A stretch of 64,000 nucleotides of DNA, from positions 1,550,001-1,614,000 of the forward strand of contig NZ_CP165647.1 of the NCBI RefSeq assembly GCF_041199985.1, written 5' to 3'. This document shows positions 42,219 through 50,919 of this stretch, one piece after another (the stretch's first letter is position 1; each line of letters opens with the position of its first letter). This DNA comes from Leptotrichia sp. HSP-536. GTDB taxonomy: Bacteria; Fusobacteriota; Fusobacteriia; Fusobacteriales; Leptotrichiaceae. Made by a program: the position numbers and the translations under genes. The notes under the pieces are model-generated. The model saw only the letters and a list, made by a program, of their open reading frames with translations. It ran no database searches and was not told the DNA's origin.

Positions 42219-42878
42219 CTATTTTAAACTTTTATTTTTTCCTTTATAGTAACTATCTTTTATTTCCTGTATAATTTTTTCTGCCTTATCATTTTTATTT
42301 TTAACTGTTCGATTTGTTACTACTTCTATATTTCCTTTACCATCTGTTTTAATTACAATTTTATCTGTATTTTTTGCAGAGTTTTTTTCAAGTGCAGGAC
42401 CTTTATTTCCGCTATAATAACTGGCTCGTGCTTCTTTCAGAGCTTTTTTGGCTTGCTTTAATTCTTTTTTTGTTAACTCCCGCTTTATAACAACTACAGG
42501 TTCTGATGAAACTGGTTCACTACTTTGTACCGCATCAACTATTTTTACTTTTGTAGTTTTCTCCTTAACAATTGATGGCTGAAGTTTTGGTTCTTCAATC
42601 TGCTGTTTTTGTTCAAAACTTTTTTGAATTATTAATTTATTTTTATTTGACTTATCTTCAACAATCTGTGACTGCTGTTCTTGTTTAATTTTATTCTCTG
42701 CCAGTTTCTTGAGTTCTTCTTCCCTTTCTTCAATTTTTTCAGCTTCAATTTTCTTTTTCTGATTTTTGTAATAATCATTTTTAACTTTTTTTAACATCGA
42801 TTTTGTACCTATCGCAAGCAATGGAATTCCTATTGCAAGAGCAGAACTAACAACTATTAATTTTTTTCTTTTTTGCAT
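42219..42878 (-). CDS. Hypothetical membrane-anchored coiled-coil protein
   Basis: A 219-residue protein. One N-terminal membrane helix (about 7-25) is followed by a lysine/glutamate/glutamine-rich coiled coil (35-75) and an unstructured linker. Near the C-terminus a short motif occurs twice: KEARASYYSGNKGPALEK and QEIKDSYYKGKNKSLK. No family recognised. It is a single gene behind CIRCE and groES; its opposite orientation to lysC leaves a 380-bp gap that holds an IS-end remnant. Confidence 0.5.
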   Translation of the reverse strand: MQKRKKLIVVSSALAIGIPLLAIGTKSMLKKVKNDYYKNQKKKIEAEKIEEREEELKKLAENKIKQEQQSQIVEDKSNKNKLIIQKSFEQKQQIEEPKLQPSIVKEKTTKVKIVDAVQSSEPVSSEPVVVIKRELTKKELKQAKKALKEARASYYSGNKGPALEKNSAKNTDKIVIKTDGKGNIEVVTNRTVKNKNDKAEKIIQEIKDSYYKGKNKSLK

Positions 42879-42937
42879 AAATATCCTCCTATAAAATAAA
42901 GCAAATCAAAATTTATAAATCTACTTTAAGAAATTAT

Positions 42938-42998
42938 TCACTAATTGACTGCTCCTACTTATAATAAGCTGGAGACTTTCTGTTAATATTTATCAAAT
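42938..42998. mobile_element. IS200/IS605-like end remnant, copy 2
   Basis: GACTGCTCCTACTTATAATAAGC-TGGAGACTTTCTG resembles 26455-26497 with an ACTT/AAG(C) mini-hairpin and GGAGACTT. No transposase frame nearby. The rest of 42879-43257 is AT-rich promoter DNA for lysC. Confidence 0.45.
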
Positions 42999-43257
42999 TA
43001 AAATCCGCATCTTCTTATGATGTTATCATAATTTTATCTTTTTTTCAATTTATTTTTGCTTAATATTATCTTTACATATGTCTTAATATTTTATATATCC
43101 TATAAATTTAAAAAATTATAATTTCTAAATTTCTTATCTATATTTATTTTAATATTTTATTTATACATTTAACAAATCTGCGAAATTGCCTTGCTTTTTT
43201 ACCTAGAATATGATATTCTTTGCTTGTTAAAATGAATTATAAAAAATAGGAGGTTAT

Positions 43258-44517
43258 ATGGCTTTAATTATACAAAAATATGGCGGAACTTCTGTTGCCA
43301 ATGCAGAACGTGTAAAAGAAGTCGCTAAACGGGTTGTTAAGTATAAAAAAGCTGGACACGATGTGATTGTTGTTGTTTCTGCACCAGCAGGAAGAACAGA
43401 TGCTTTGATAAAAAGGGCATATGAACTATCTGACACGCCGAATAAACGTGAATTTGACATGCTTTTGACTTCGGGCGAGCAGATTTCTATTGCATCTCTT
43501 GCAATTGCTGTTTCTGAGTTAGGAGAAAAAGCAGTTTCATTAAATGCTTTTCAAGTAAACTTCAAAACAACATCTGCACATACAAAAGCTAAAATTATTG
43601 ACATTGATACAGAACTTATACAGGAAAAATTAAACGAAGGAAATGTAGTAGTATTCGCCGGATTTCAGGGAATTACTAAAAATAACGAAATTACTACACT
43701 TGGACGTGGTGGTTCAGATACAACTGCTGTTGCATTGGGAGCGGCTCTTAATGCTGATGAAGTTGAAATTTATACTGATGTTGACGGAGTTTACACAGCT
43801 GATCCGAGAGTTGTGAAAGAAGCCAAAAAGATAGAAGCAATCTCGTATCAGGAAATGCTGGAGCTAGCTGCCTCGGGAGCAAAAGTTTTACATCCTAGAT
43901 CAGTTGAAATTGCCGCAAAATACGGTATAAAAATACATTTACGTTCATCATTTGACGATTCTACAGGAACAATTGTTGAAAATAAGAAAATTATTAATGA
44001 AATTGAAAGTCAAAATATTGACACAAAAGGAGAAGCTATGGAAAAAGTTAAAATTGTAGGTATCACATCTTCAAAAAATGAAGGGAGAATTACACTCTTT
44101 GGAGTCCCTGACAGACCAGGAATCGCTTCCAAAGTATTTTCCACGCTTGCGAAATCAAAAATTAATACTGACATAATTTTACAAAGTTCAAGTATTAATA
44201 AAGAACTGAATAATATTTCATTTACTGTAAAAAGTGATGATTTGAAAGAAGCTGTTGCGATTTCAGAACAAATAAAGGAACAAATTGGCGCTGAAGGAGT
44301 TTCTTACGAAGAAAAAATTGCGAAAGTTTCTGTTGTTGGAATTGGATTAAAAAGCCATTATGAAACAACATCTGAAATTTTTGACACACTTGCAGAAAAT
44401 GATATAAATATTGATATGATTTCCTGCTCAGAAATCAATGTTTCATGCATTATTCGTGAAGAAGATGTAGACAAGGCGGTAAATGCTCTTCACAAACGAT
44501 TTATTGAAATTGATTAA
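43258..44517 (+). CDS. lysC: Aspartokinase
   Basis: A 419-residue aspartate kinase with two C-terminal ACT domains. KYGGTSVANAERVKEVA at the start, VSAPAGRTD, TSGEQISIASLA, TTLGRGGSDTTAVALGA and YTDVDGVYTADPR are the kinase core. The two ACT domains lie at about 268-335 and 345-412. It phosphorylates aspartate, the first step to lysine, threonine and methionine, and is feedback-regulated by those amino acids through the ACT domains. GGAG lies eight bases before an internal in-frame ATG at 44038, so a short ACT-only subunit may also be made. hom follows after 31 bases. Confidence 0.96.
   Translation: MALIIQKYGGTSVANAERVKEVAKRVVKYKKAGHDVIVVVSAPAGRTDALIKRAYELSDTPNKREFDMLLTSGEQISIASLAIAVSELGEKAVSLNAFQVNFKTTSAHTKAKIIDIDTELIQEKLNEGNVVVFAGFQGITKNNEITTLGRGGSDTTAVALGAALNADEVEIYTDVDGVYTADPRVVKEAKKIEAISYQEMLELAASGAKVLHPRSVEIAAKYGIKIHLRSSFDDSTGTIVENKKIINEIESQNIDTKGEAMEKVKIVGITSSKNEGRITLFGVPDRPGIASKVFSTLAKSKINTDIILQSSSINKELNNISFTVKSDDLKEAVAISEQIKEQIGAEGVSYEEKIAKVSVVGIGLKSHYETTSEIFDTLAENDINIDMISCSEINVSCIIREEDVDKAVNALHKRFIEID
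44026..44040 (+). promoter_or_regulatory. Internal ribosome site and start inside lysC
   Basis: AAAAGGAGAAGCT precedes the in-frame ATG 44038-44040. Initiation here would give a 159-residue protein with both ACT domains, as in Bacillus and Corynebacterium aspartokinase beta subunits. Confidence 0.6.
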
Positions 44518-44548
44518 TTTTTACAAATAAATAAAAGAAAGGACTTTA

Positions 44549-45754
44549 ATGAATATGAAAATAGGAATTATCGGATTAGGAACTGTGGGAGAAGGAGTTC
44601 TTAAAGTATTAACAAATGAAAAGAAAAGTATTTTTGAAAAATCAAGAGCTGACATAGAAGTAAAATACGCTTGTGATTTAAACATTAATCGTGAATTTTC
44701 TTTTGATTTTGACAAATCAATACTTACAAACGATTATAAAAAAATCTTAAACGATCCTGAAATTAAGATTGTTGTTGAACTAATTGGTGGAGAAACTATA
44801 GCAAAACAAATAATCATAGAAGCTTTTGAAGCTAAAAAAAGTGTTGTTACAGCAAACAAGGCTCTAATTGCAAAATATGGAGTGGAATTATTCCAGCGTG
44901 CAAAAGAAAATGGAGTTTCATTCCTGTTTGAAGCTGCCGTTGGGGGAGGAATCCCTATTGTTACACCTTTAATGGAAAGTTTAGTTGCAAATACAGTTAC
45001 TGAAATTCGTGGGATTATGAACGGAACTTCAAACTATATTTTGACAAAAATGAAAGAAGACAACTTGTCATTTAACGAAGCATTAAAAATTGCCTCTGAA
45101 AAAGGGTATGCAGAAGCTGATCCTACATTTGATGTAGACGGAATTGACGCGGGACATAAAATTAACATTCTAGCTTCACTTGCCTATGGAGGTTCTGTAA
45201 AATTTAAGGATATGCAATTATATGGAATAAGAGAAATTAGCACAGTAGATATTTTCTCAGCAAATCAGCTAAATTCCACAATAAAATTAATTGCAAGCTC
45301 AAAACTGCTATCAGAAACGTCAGCTCAAATTTCAGTTGAGCCAGTATTAATTCCAAACAGCGAAATTTTAGCAAAAGTGGATGGCGTTTACAATGCGATA
45401 GAAACAACTGGTTCTTACACAGATAAGACTTTATTTTACGGAAAAGGTGCTGGAATGGATCCAACTGCATCAGCTGTAGTGGCAGACATTGTAAAAATTG
45501 TAACAAGAAACCACATTGAATCAGACTACTTCTTTAACTCTACAAAAGTATTTGAAATTGTGGATTCAAACACAGTAAAAGATTCTTACTACATAAGAGT
45601 TTCTGATGATTTTGATATAGAAAGCTCGCCATTTGAATTAATAAATCAAATTGAAAATTATTATATTATCTTGGCAAATGATATTTCAAAAAATGAGATT
45701 AATGAGATTTTGAAGGAGGCAAGAGAAAAACTTGTTTTAAGAATTATGAAATAA
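44549..45754 (+). CDS. hom: Homoserine dehydrogenase
   Basis: A 401-residue enzyme. NAD(P)-binding GLGTVGEGV is at 9-17, TANKALIAKYG holds the catalytic lysine, and AAVGGGIPIV, GIMNGTSNYILTKM and GYAEADPTFDVDGIDAGHK are conserved. It ends LRIMK with a C-terminal region that is short for an ACT domain, so feedback regulation may be reduced. It reduces aspartate semialdehyde to homoserine and follows lysC in the same operon. The 3' 400 bp are duplicated at 46262-46614 as a fragment. Confidence 0.95.
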   Translation: MNMKIGIIGLGTVGEGVLKVLTNEKKSIFEKSRADIEVKYACDLNINREFSFDFDKSILTNDYKKILNDPEIKIVVELIGGETIAKQIIIEAFEAKKSVVTANKALIAKYGVELFQRAKENGVSFLFEAAVGGGIPIVTPLMESLVANTVTEIRGIMNGTSNYILTKMKEDNLSFNEALKIASEKGYAEADPTFDVDGIDAGHKINILASLAYGGSVKFKDMQLYGIREISTVDIFSANQLNSTIKLIASSKLLSETSAQISVEPVLIPNSEILAKVDGVYNAIETTGSYTDKTLFYGKGAGMDPTASAVVADIVKIVTRNHIESDYFFNSTKVFEIVDSNTVKDSYYIRVSDDFDIESSPFELINQIENYYIILANDISKNEINEILKEAREKLVLRIMK

Positions 45755-45777
45755 AACATTTAAAAAGGAAAAATTTT

Positions 45778-46104
45778 ATGAAAGTTAGTAAATATGTACA
45801 AGGAGCAGTAAGGCAATTTTCATATTGGTTTTTTAATGGAACCTTAGGTTATGATATTCTTGAGGACATTGATTATTTATCAACTATAAAAGAAGAACCT
45901 AGTTGTGGTGAACTTGCTTTTGCTATTTTTATGAATAATTTAAAAATAGACACAGAAGGAAGAGTATTAAACTATACATATTGTGAAAATCGTGCTGCAG
46001 AATATATTAAAAGTTATCATAAGCCAAATTTTACTATGACTCCTAAACTAGAACAATGGGAAACCTATCTTCATCCAGTTAGTGAAGAGAGTTATACCTA
46101 TTAA
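45778..46104 (+). CDS. Small hypothetical protein, 108 residues
   Basis: Starts at the ATG behind AAAAAGGAAAAATTT, 23 bases after hom. The protein is aromatic-rich and soluble: YVQGAVRQFSYWFFNGTLGYDIL, EEPSCGELAFAIFMNNL, NRAAEYIKSYHKP and a C-terminal LEQWETYLHPV. I associate it loosely with small bacterial proteins of unknown function that often sit in toxin/immunity cassettes, but no firm family can be given. It lies between hom and the duplicated hom 3' end, as if brought in with that duplication. Confidence 0.6.
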   Translation: MKVSKYVQGAVRQFSYWFFNGTLGYDILEDIDYLSTIKEEPSCGELAFAIFMNNLKIDTEGRVLNYTYCENRAAEYIKSYHKPNFTMTPKLEQWETYLHPVSEESYTY

Positions 46105-46116
46105 TTAATAAACAAG

Positions 46117-46159
46117 AAATCAGGAATGTACTTTAATTTTTAATCTCATTCCTGATTTT
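46117..46159. terminator. Bidirectional terminator behind the 108-residue gene
   Basis: AAATCAGGAATG and CATTCCTGATTT form a perfect 12-bp stem with a T-rich tail on the plus strand and an A-rich one on the other. Confidence 0.75.
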
Positions 46160-46175
46160 ATTTAAAATTCCAGAT

Positions 46176-46261
46176 TTACTTCACAATGTTCAAAATATCT
46201 TCCGCAATTTACTCTTTTGTAAGTCTATTATTCTTAAACGCCGCATCTAGAGCCACTCTAT
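46176..46261 (-). pseudogene. Gene tail fragment of unknown origin
   Basis: Minus strand reads YRVALDAAFKNNRLTKE, then TAG, then IAEDILNIVK and a TAA at 46176-46178. The TAG looks like a decayed CAG. This is a plausible protein C-terminus that ends exactly where the hom fragment begins. Source family not recognised. Confidence 0.4.
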
Positions 46262-46614
46262 ACAGCGAAATTTTAGCAAAAGTGGATGGCGTTTACAATG
46301 CGAAAGGTGCTGGAATGGATCCAACTGCATCAGCTGTAGTGGCAGACATTGTAAAAATTGTAACAAGAAACCACATTGAATCAGACTACTTCTTTAACTC
46401 TACAAAAGTATTTGAAATTGTGGATTCAAACACAGTAAAAGATTCTTACTACATAAGAGTTTCTGATGATTTTGACATAGAAAGCTCGCCATTTAAATTA
46501 ATAAATCAAATTGAAAATTATTATATTATCTTGGTAAATGATATTTCAAAAAATGAAATTAATGAAATTCTGAAAGATGCAAAAGAAAAACTTGTGTTAA
46601 GAATTATGAAATAA
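46262..46614 (+). pseudogene. Duplicated 3' fragment of hom with a 45-bp in-frame deletion
   Basis: From ACAGCGAAATTTTAGC it matches hom from about 45357 almost base for base. It lacks the 45 bases encoding IETTGSYTDKTLFYG, and then follows hom to its stop with few changes, which grow denser toward the 3' end (for example ILKEAREKL versus ILKDAKEKL). It has no N-terminal catalytic or NAD-binding part. The junction at 46261/46262 joins it abruptly to the minus-strand fragment. Confidence 0.9.
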
Positions 46615-46638
46615 CAAGTTTTTACATTTGTATACTTA

Positions 46639-46680
46639 AGGCTGTTTCGTAAAACTGATTTTATGAAACGGTCTTTTTTA
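46639..46680 (+). terminator. Long-stem terminator
   Basis: AGGCTGTTTCGTAAAA pairs with TTTTATGAAACGGTCT over 16 positions (including G-U), loop CTGA, followed by TTTTTTATTTTT. Confidence 0.75.
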
Positions 46681-46748
46681 TTTTTAGAAAAAATTCGTTT
46701 AAATCATTTGATTTTTTTAACAAAAGTATATTATTCTACAAAAAATAG

Positions 46749-46832
46749 CAAATAACTTACCTTTATTTTAGTAAATTTGGAATGAAAGCTGATAATCATA
46801 TAATCACAGCAGGCCTAAGATTAGAATTTTAA
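46749..46832 (+). pseudogene. C-terminal remnant of an outer-membrane beta-barrel protein
   Basis: A stop-bounded frame reads YLYFSKFGMKADNHIITAGLRLEF and then TAA. An alternating last strand ending in phenylalanine (AGLRLEF) is the BAM-recognition ending of outer-membrane barrels and autotransporters. No upstream part is left. The rest of 46833-46963 is the NlpC gene's promoter region. Confidence 0.6.
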
Positions 46833-46963
46833 TCTCAACATATAAGAAGCATCAAAAAGATCATCAATTATTTTAATAAAAAATTAATTTTTTTACAACA
46901 GGAATAAAAGTTAAAGTTGTTATAATATATTTACCAAAGTTCAAAGGTAGATTGGAGGTTATA

Positions 46964-47500
46964 ATGAAAAAAATATTGATGCTAGCTGGAGCTATGATTG
47001 TATCTGCAGTATCTTTTGCAGATTTACAAAGTACAATCAAAAATACTTATACTAATAAAGTTATAAATTTGTCTGTTACAAAACCAAGACAAGAGGTGAG
47101 CAGTAGTGGAACTTCTTCTACAGCTGTAAGAGATCAAATTATTTCTTTTGCACAAACAAAATTAGGATCACCATATGTTTGGGGAGCAACTGGACCTAAC
47201 ACATTTGATTGTTCAGGCTTCGTTGGTTATGTATTCAAAAAAGCTGCCGATGTAAGCTTGCCGAGAGTTTCAAGTTCACAGGCAACATTTAAACCAAGAA
47301 TTACATCAATGAATATGACGAAAGGTGATTTGGTATTTTTTGAAACAACTGGAAAAGGTCGTATTTCTCACGTAGGTATTTATATGGGAAATAGACAGTT
47401 TATTCATGCTTCTTCTGGAAGTAGAAGAGTAACAGTTTCTAGTTTAGACAGTAACTATTACAACAAGACATTTAGATGGGCAATTAATCCATTTAGTTAA
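46964..47500 (+). CDS. NlpC/P60-family secreted cell-wall hydrolase
   Basis: A 178-residue protein; the ATG at 46964 is chosen because TTGGAGGT lies just before it. The signal peptide is MKKILMLAGAMIVSAVSFA. The catalytic triad is C83 in TFDCSGFVGYVF, H136 in ISHVGIYMG and H148 in QFIHASSG. This is a D,L-endopeptidase fold that cuts peptidoglycan stem peptides. The catalytic domain is alone, without LysM or SH3 domains. Terminators flank it on both sides. Confidence 0.92.
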   Translation: MKKILMLAGAMIVSAVSFADLQSTIKNTYTNKVINLSVTKPRQEVSSSGTSSTAVRDQIISFAQTKLGSPYVWGATGPNTFDCSGFVGYVFKKAADVSLPRVSSSQATFKPRITSMNMTKGDLVFFETTGKGRISHVGIYMGNRQFIHASSGSRRVTVSSLDSNYYNKTFRWAINPFS

Positions 47501-47603
47501 GCTATAAACTATTTTTTAATAAATATATTCTTTACATAAAGTTCTTGTACAGACAAGAAAAAGATGAAATCGATTAGATTTTGATAATTAAAACTTTGGA
47601 ACA

Positions 47604-47652
47604 GGGAGTTATATTTTACTTTTTAGTAAAATATTTCTCCTTTTTTACTTTT
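47604..47652 (+). terminator. Terminator of the NlpC gene
   Basis: GGAGTTATATTTTACT and AGTAAAATATTTCTCC form a 16-bp stem (one mismatch region) with a TTTT loop, followed by TTTTTTACTTTTTT. Confidence 0.8.
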
Positions 47653-47721
47653 TTAAAAAATAAAAAATGTATCTCCAGACTTTTCAATTCTAAATGTCCA
47701 GTCTTTTGATACTTATTATTT

Positions 47722-49902
47722 TTACTTTAAATTTTCATATTCATTCATCAAATCAATAATATGTGCATTTTCAACTTTCTCAACATCCATTCCAGCAAGC
47801 CATTCAATAAACTCCTGTTCGTTCTTATATCTTCCAGCAAGTTTTGCTCTATTAAAATCTTTTCTATAAAATTCCAGAATTCCACGCCGTTTTTTCCACA
47901 GACTGTAATGTTTTGCCTTATATTTGAACATAAGTCCATTTTCAGCACAAAATACAATACCTTCAGCATTTTCAAAATTATCGTAATTTTCCATTAAGTT
48001 AATTATTTCGTCAAAGTTATTGCATTTTTTGATTTCCTTTTTCATTTTAATAACATCATCATTAAAATTCAGCTCGTTTAAAAATCTTTCACTAAAATTG
48101 TTATCTACATGCACACCATTTATAAATAGACTATTATCAATTACATCTAAAATAAAAAGATTTTCTTTCCCAAAATAATCGACAATGTGCCTATCTTCAT
48201 TTGAAACAACCTCAAACACTATGGAAACATCATTTTCACTGCAAATTCTAAAAATCTCATTTTTCATTCTTTCACTTGCCTTTTCAAAAAGAGTTTCAAA
48301 ATATTTGACGTGTGTCCCATTTGTTACACTTTTTGTTGCAAATACAAATTTTTCATCAATAACTGAAAGTATTCCTAAGAATCCGTTGTATTTTTCGTAG
48401 GCTGTAACTGGATAAACTATGTTGTTTTCAAGATATTCTCTTGTAGAATATTTATTTTCTCCGTAATTAAAGAATTTGTTATAGCTTCTTATTTTCACTT
48501 TTCCAGTTTCTGCATCCACAAAAAGTCCACGTGCCTTAATTGTCGAGTCATTCCACAATTTTTTCCGAAACACGTTTCTTCCAAAATTTAATGAATACAA
48601 GTTCGGTTTTGTCTTTTTAACGCTGATCAGTTTACTTACAATCAATTTATTCACATCTTCATCCGCTGTCAAATTTATCTGCTTGTTTTCTTTTGCCTTT
48701 TCCAGTTCGTGTTGCAAATAATCTCTATCGTAAACAGTGTTTATAACTGATTTTTGCAAAATTTTATCTGGCATTACATCCAAATATTTCAGTTCTCCAC
48801 CATACTCAACTTCTCCTTCCAGACAAATTGAATGTTCAGTCGAATTTACACCTCTATGCCCATGAACCTGCACAAAATTCTGACATTTCCCTTTCAAATA
48901 ATTCTCTTCATAAAGTTCTCCAATTTCTGTTTCAAAGCTTCCAACGCCGTTTATCATTTCGTTAGTCGATACAAGTGCTAAATTAGGTACAAAAGACAGT
49001 CCTGCGTGCGTGCAAAGAATTTTATGATTGTGAAATTTAAAGGCATAACATTGTCTTAACTTTTTATAAAATTTTCTAATTTCCCTTTTAAAACTATCAG
49101 TATTTTTTTCATTTTCTAAAATTGCTGGTAAAGTTACATTTAAAAATTCTTTTGAGTTAATTTTAAAATCATTGGCAAAATTTTCCAAGTGAATTTCATG
49201 ATTTCCTTCAATCATTATAACATTTTCCTTTTTATATAAGTCCAGCATTAATAAAAGTGTCTGTTTATGCTCAATTCCTCTGTCCAAAAAATCTCCTAAA
49301 AACACATACAAGGTATTTTTGTCAAAATCCTTCACAATTTCAGAAATCGCTGTAAAACACGAATGAATATCCCCAATTATCCGAACTTTATCATATTTTT
49401 CCGTTACATCGGCAACATAAAAATTTATAATTTCATTTATGTCAAAAATTCTTTTAAAACTTCCTGAAAGTTTTTCATTTTGAATATTCCTAAACATTCT
49501 GCTTATAACATTTTCATCAACCTGCTTGTAACTTTCCCTTTTTTTATTATTTTCAATACACTCTTCAAGGGGCGTATCAAGTTGATAGTAATAAATTGTA
49601 TATTTATACTTGTCTGCAAGAGCCTTGTAGCAATTCATCGCTTTTTTTGTAGTATGTGTCGCATCAACAACTGTAAATTCTCCCTTTTTCATTCTTTCTT
49701 CCAGACAGTTAAAAAGCATTTCCCAAGCCAGCCTGTCATTTTTCTGCGAAATCTCAAAATCTCCAAATTTTGTCAATTTAGGATTAGAAATTAAAAGCCT
49801 AAACTTATCAGCTTCAAGAGTGTATGGCTCTAAATTATTTTTCTTGATAAAGGTACTTTTCCCACTTCCGACTGTTCCACGTAGCAGTAATAATGTTCTC
49901 AT
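47722..49902 (-). CDS. Tripartite RNA repair enzyme: polynucleotide kinase, phosphatase and RNA ligase
   Basis: A 726-residue three-domain protein. The kinase domain (1-165) has Walker A GTVGSGKST at 9-17 and VVDATHTTKK near 78-87. The calcineurin-like phosphatase (170-375) has GDIHS at 177-181, GDFLDRG at 203-209, GNHE at 233-236 and VHGHRG at 346-351. The ATP-dependent ligase domain (about 420-726) has motif I YEKYNG with the adenylated lysine K504, motif IV VFEVV near 562 and motif V EGIVF followed by FKYKAKHY near 655. The order equals that of Clostridium thermocellum Pnkp, but the ligase motif K-x-N-G recalls fungal tRNA ligase. It would heal and seal RNA cut by ribotoxins. No hen1 gene is next to it. 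Confidence 0.85.
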   Translation of the reverse strand: MRTLLLLRGTVGSGKSTFIKKNNLEPYTLEADKFRLLISNPKLTKFGDFEISQKNDRLAWEMLFNCLEERMKKGEFTVVDATHTTKKAMNCYKALADKYKYTIYYYQLDTPLEECIENNKKRESYKQVDENVISRMFRNIQNEKLSGSFKRIFDINEIINFYVADVTEKYDKVRIIGDIHSCFTAISEIVKDFDKNTLYVFLGDFLDRGIEHKQTLLLMLDLYKKENVIMIEGNHEIHLENFANDFKINSKEFLNVTLPAILENEKNTDSFKREIRKFYKKLRQCYAFKFHNHKILCTHAGLSFVPNLALVSTNEMINGVGSFETEIGELYEENYLKGKCQNFVQVHGHRGVNSTEHSICLEGEVEYGGELKYLDVMPDKILQKSVINTVYDRDYLQHELEKAKENKQINLTADEDVNKLIVSKLISVKKTKPNLYSLNFGRNVFRKKLWNDSTIKARGLFVDAETGKVKIRSYNKFFNYGENKYSTREYLENNIVYPVTAYEKYNGFLGILSVIDEKFVFATKSVTNGTHVKYFETLFEKASERMKNEIFRICSENDVSIVFEVVSNEDRHIVDYFGKENLFILDVIDNSLFINGVHVDNNFSERFLNELNFNDDVIKMKKEIKKCNNFDEIINLMENYDNFENAEGIVFCAENGLMFKYKAKHYSLWKKRRGILEFYRKDFNRAKLAGRYKNEQEFIEWLAGMDVEKVENAHIIDLMNEYENLK

Positions 49903-49914
49903 TTTTTCTCCTTT

Positions 49915-50895
49915 TTATTTTTTTTCTTCAGGATAAGTCATTCCCCATTCTTTTCGCAAATTTGTCATAATATCCATTACATCTCTTGTGTATTCTAATT
50001 TCATTTGATTAATTCCAGATTTTACAGATTTTTCCATATTTTGCATTTCATACTGAAGTGCATTTGCTGTTATTCCTTCTTCGATTTCTTCTATTTTTCC
50101 TGTTTCTGTATAAACAATTTTAGCTTTGTCGGCTCTTGGATATTCAAGGACTTCAATATATGCTTTTTCACAGGCAATTACAACTCTTTTTGGTTGTTTT
50201 GAATGAAGTGTCAGAGCAATTGTTGACATTTGCTGTTCCTTATTCATCATAATTATTCCCACTTGCTCATCTACGCCAGTTGGAGCATATTTTACTTGAG
50301 ATAGGACATTATCAGGTTTTGAAGTCATAAATAATCTTGTAATTGAAATTGCATAAACACCTATATCAAGTAATGCTCCTCCAGCTAAATTTCTGTTAAA
50401 GAATCTGTTGCTCATATTGTATTCCTTATAACTTCCAAAATTAACCTGAATCATTTTCACATCGCCTAATTTACCTGAATTTACAATGTCTGATAATTTT
50501 GTGTAAAGCGGCATATTAAAAATTGTCATTGCTTCACCGAGAATAAGATTTTTTTCTTTTGCAATTTTTACTGCTTCTTCCAGCTCTTCACTATTTAAAG
50601 TGATTGATTTTTCACAAAGCACATGTTTCCCATTTTTTAATGCTTCGAGCATAAATTTTATATGTGTATTATGTGGAGTTGTAATATAAATTATATCACT
50701 TTTCTTATCAGTAAACATATCTTCTATTTTTTCATAAACTTTTTCTGCATCATATTTTTCCGCAAATTCTATAGCTTTGTCATAAGTTCTGTTTGCTACG
50801 GCATATAATTTTTTCCCCATTTTCTGAAGTGCCTGCGCCATTTCATTTGCAATTACTCCTGTCCCTAGAACTGCCCATTTTAATTCTTTTTCCAT
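49915..50895 (-). CDS. Gfo/Idh/MocA-family oxidoreductase
   Basis: A 326-residue protein. GTGVIANEMAQAL at 11-23 is the NAD(P)-binding loop, PHNTHIKFMLEALKNGKHVLCEKS contains the conserved lysine K96, and GGALLDIGVYAI is the C-terminal domain strand with the active-site aspartate and histidine region. The family oxidises or reduces sugar and cyclitol carbons; the substrate here is unknown. It follows the secreted protein gene at 50920 by 24 bases. A fragment of a second copy lies at 11385-11503. Confidence 0.88.
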   Translation of the reverse strand: MEKELKWAVLGTGVIANEMAQALQKMGKKLYAVANRTYDKAIEFAEKYDAEKVYEKIEDMFTDKKSDIIYITTPHNTHIKFMLEALKNGKHVLCEKSITLNSEELEEAVKIAKEKNLILGEAMTIFNMPLYTKLSDIVNSGKLGDVKMIQVNFGSYKEYNMSNRFFNRNLAGGALLDIGVYAISITRLFMTSKPDNVLSQVKYAPTGVDEQVGIIMMNKEQQMSTIALTLHSKQPKRVVIACEKAYIEVLEYPRADKAKIVYTETGKIEEIEEGITANALQYEMQNMEKSVKSGINQMKLEYTRDVMDIMTNLRKEWGMTYPEEKK

Positions 50896-50919
50896 AACTT
50901 CATTCTCCTTCTAGATTAC

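Noticed and set aside
46186..46614. A gene starting at 46186 and containing the hom fragment
   Set aside because: Its first 25 codons are antisense to another gene tail. The start lacks a ribosome site, and the hom part lacks its catalytic domain.
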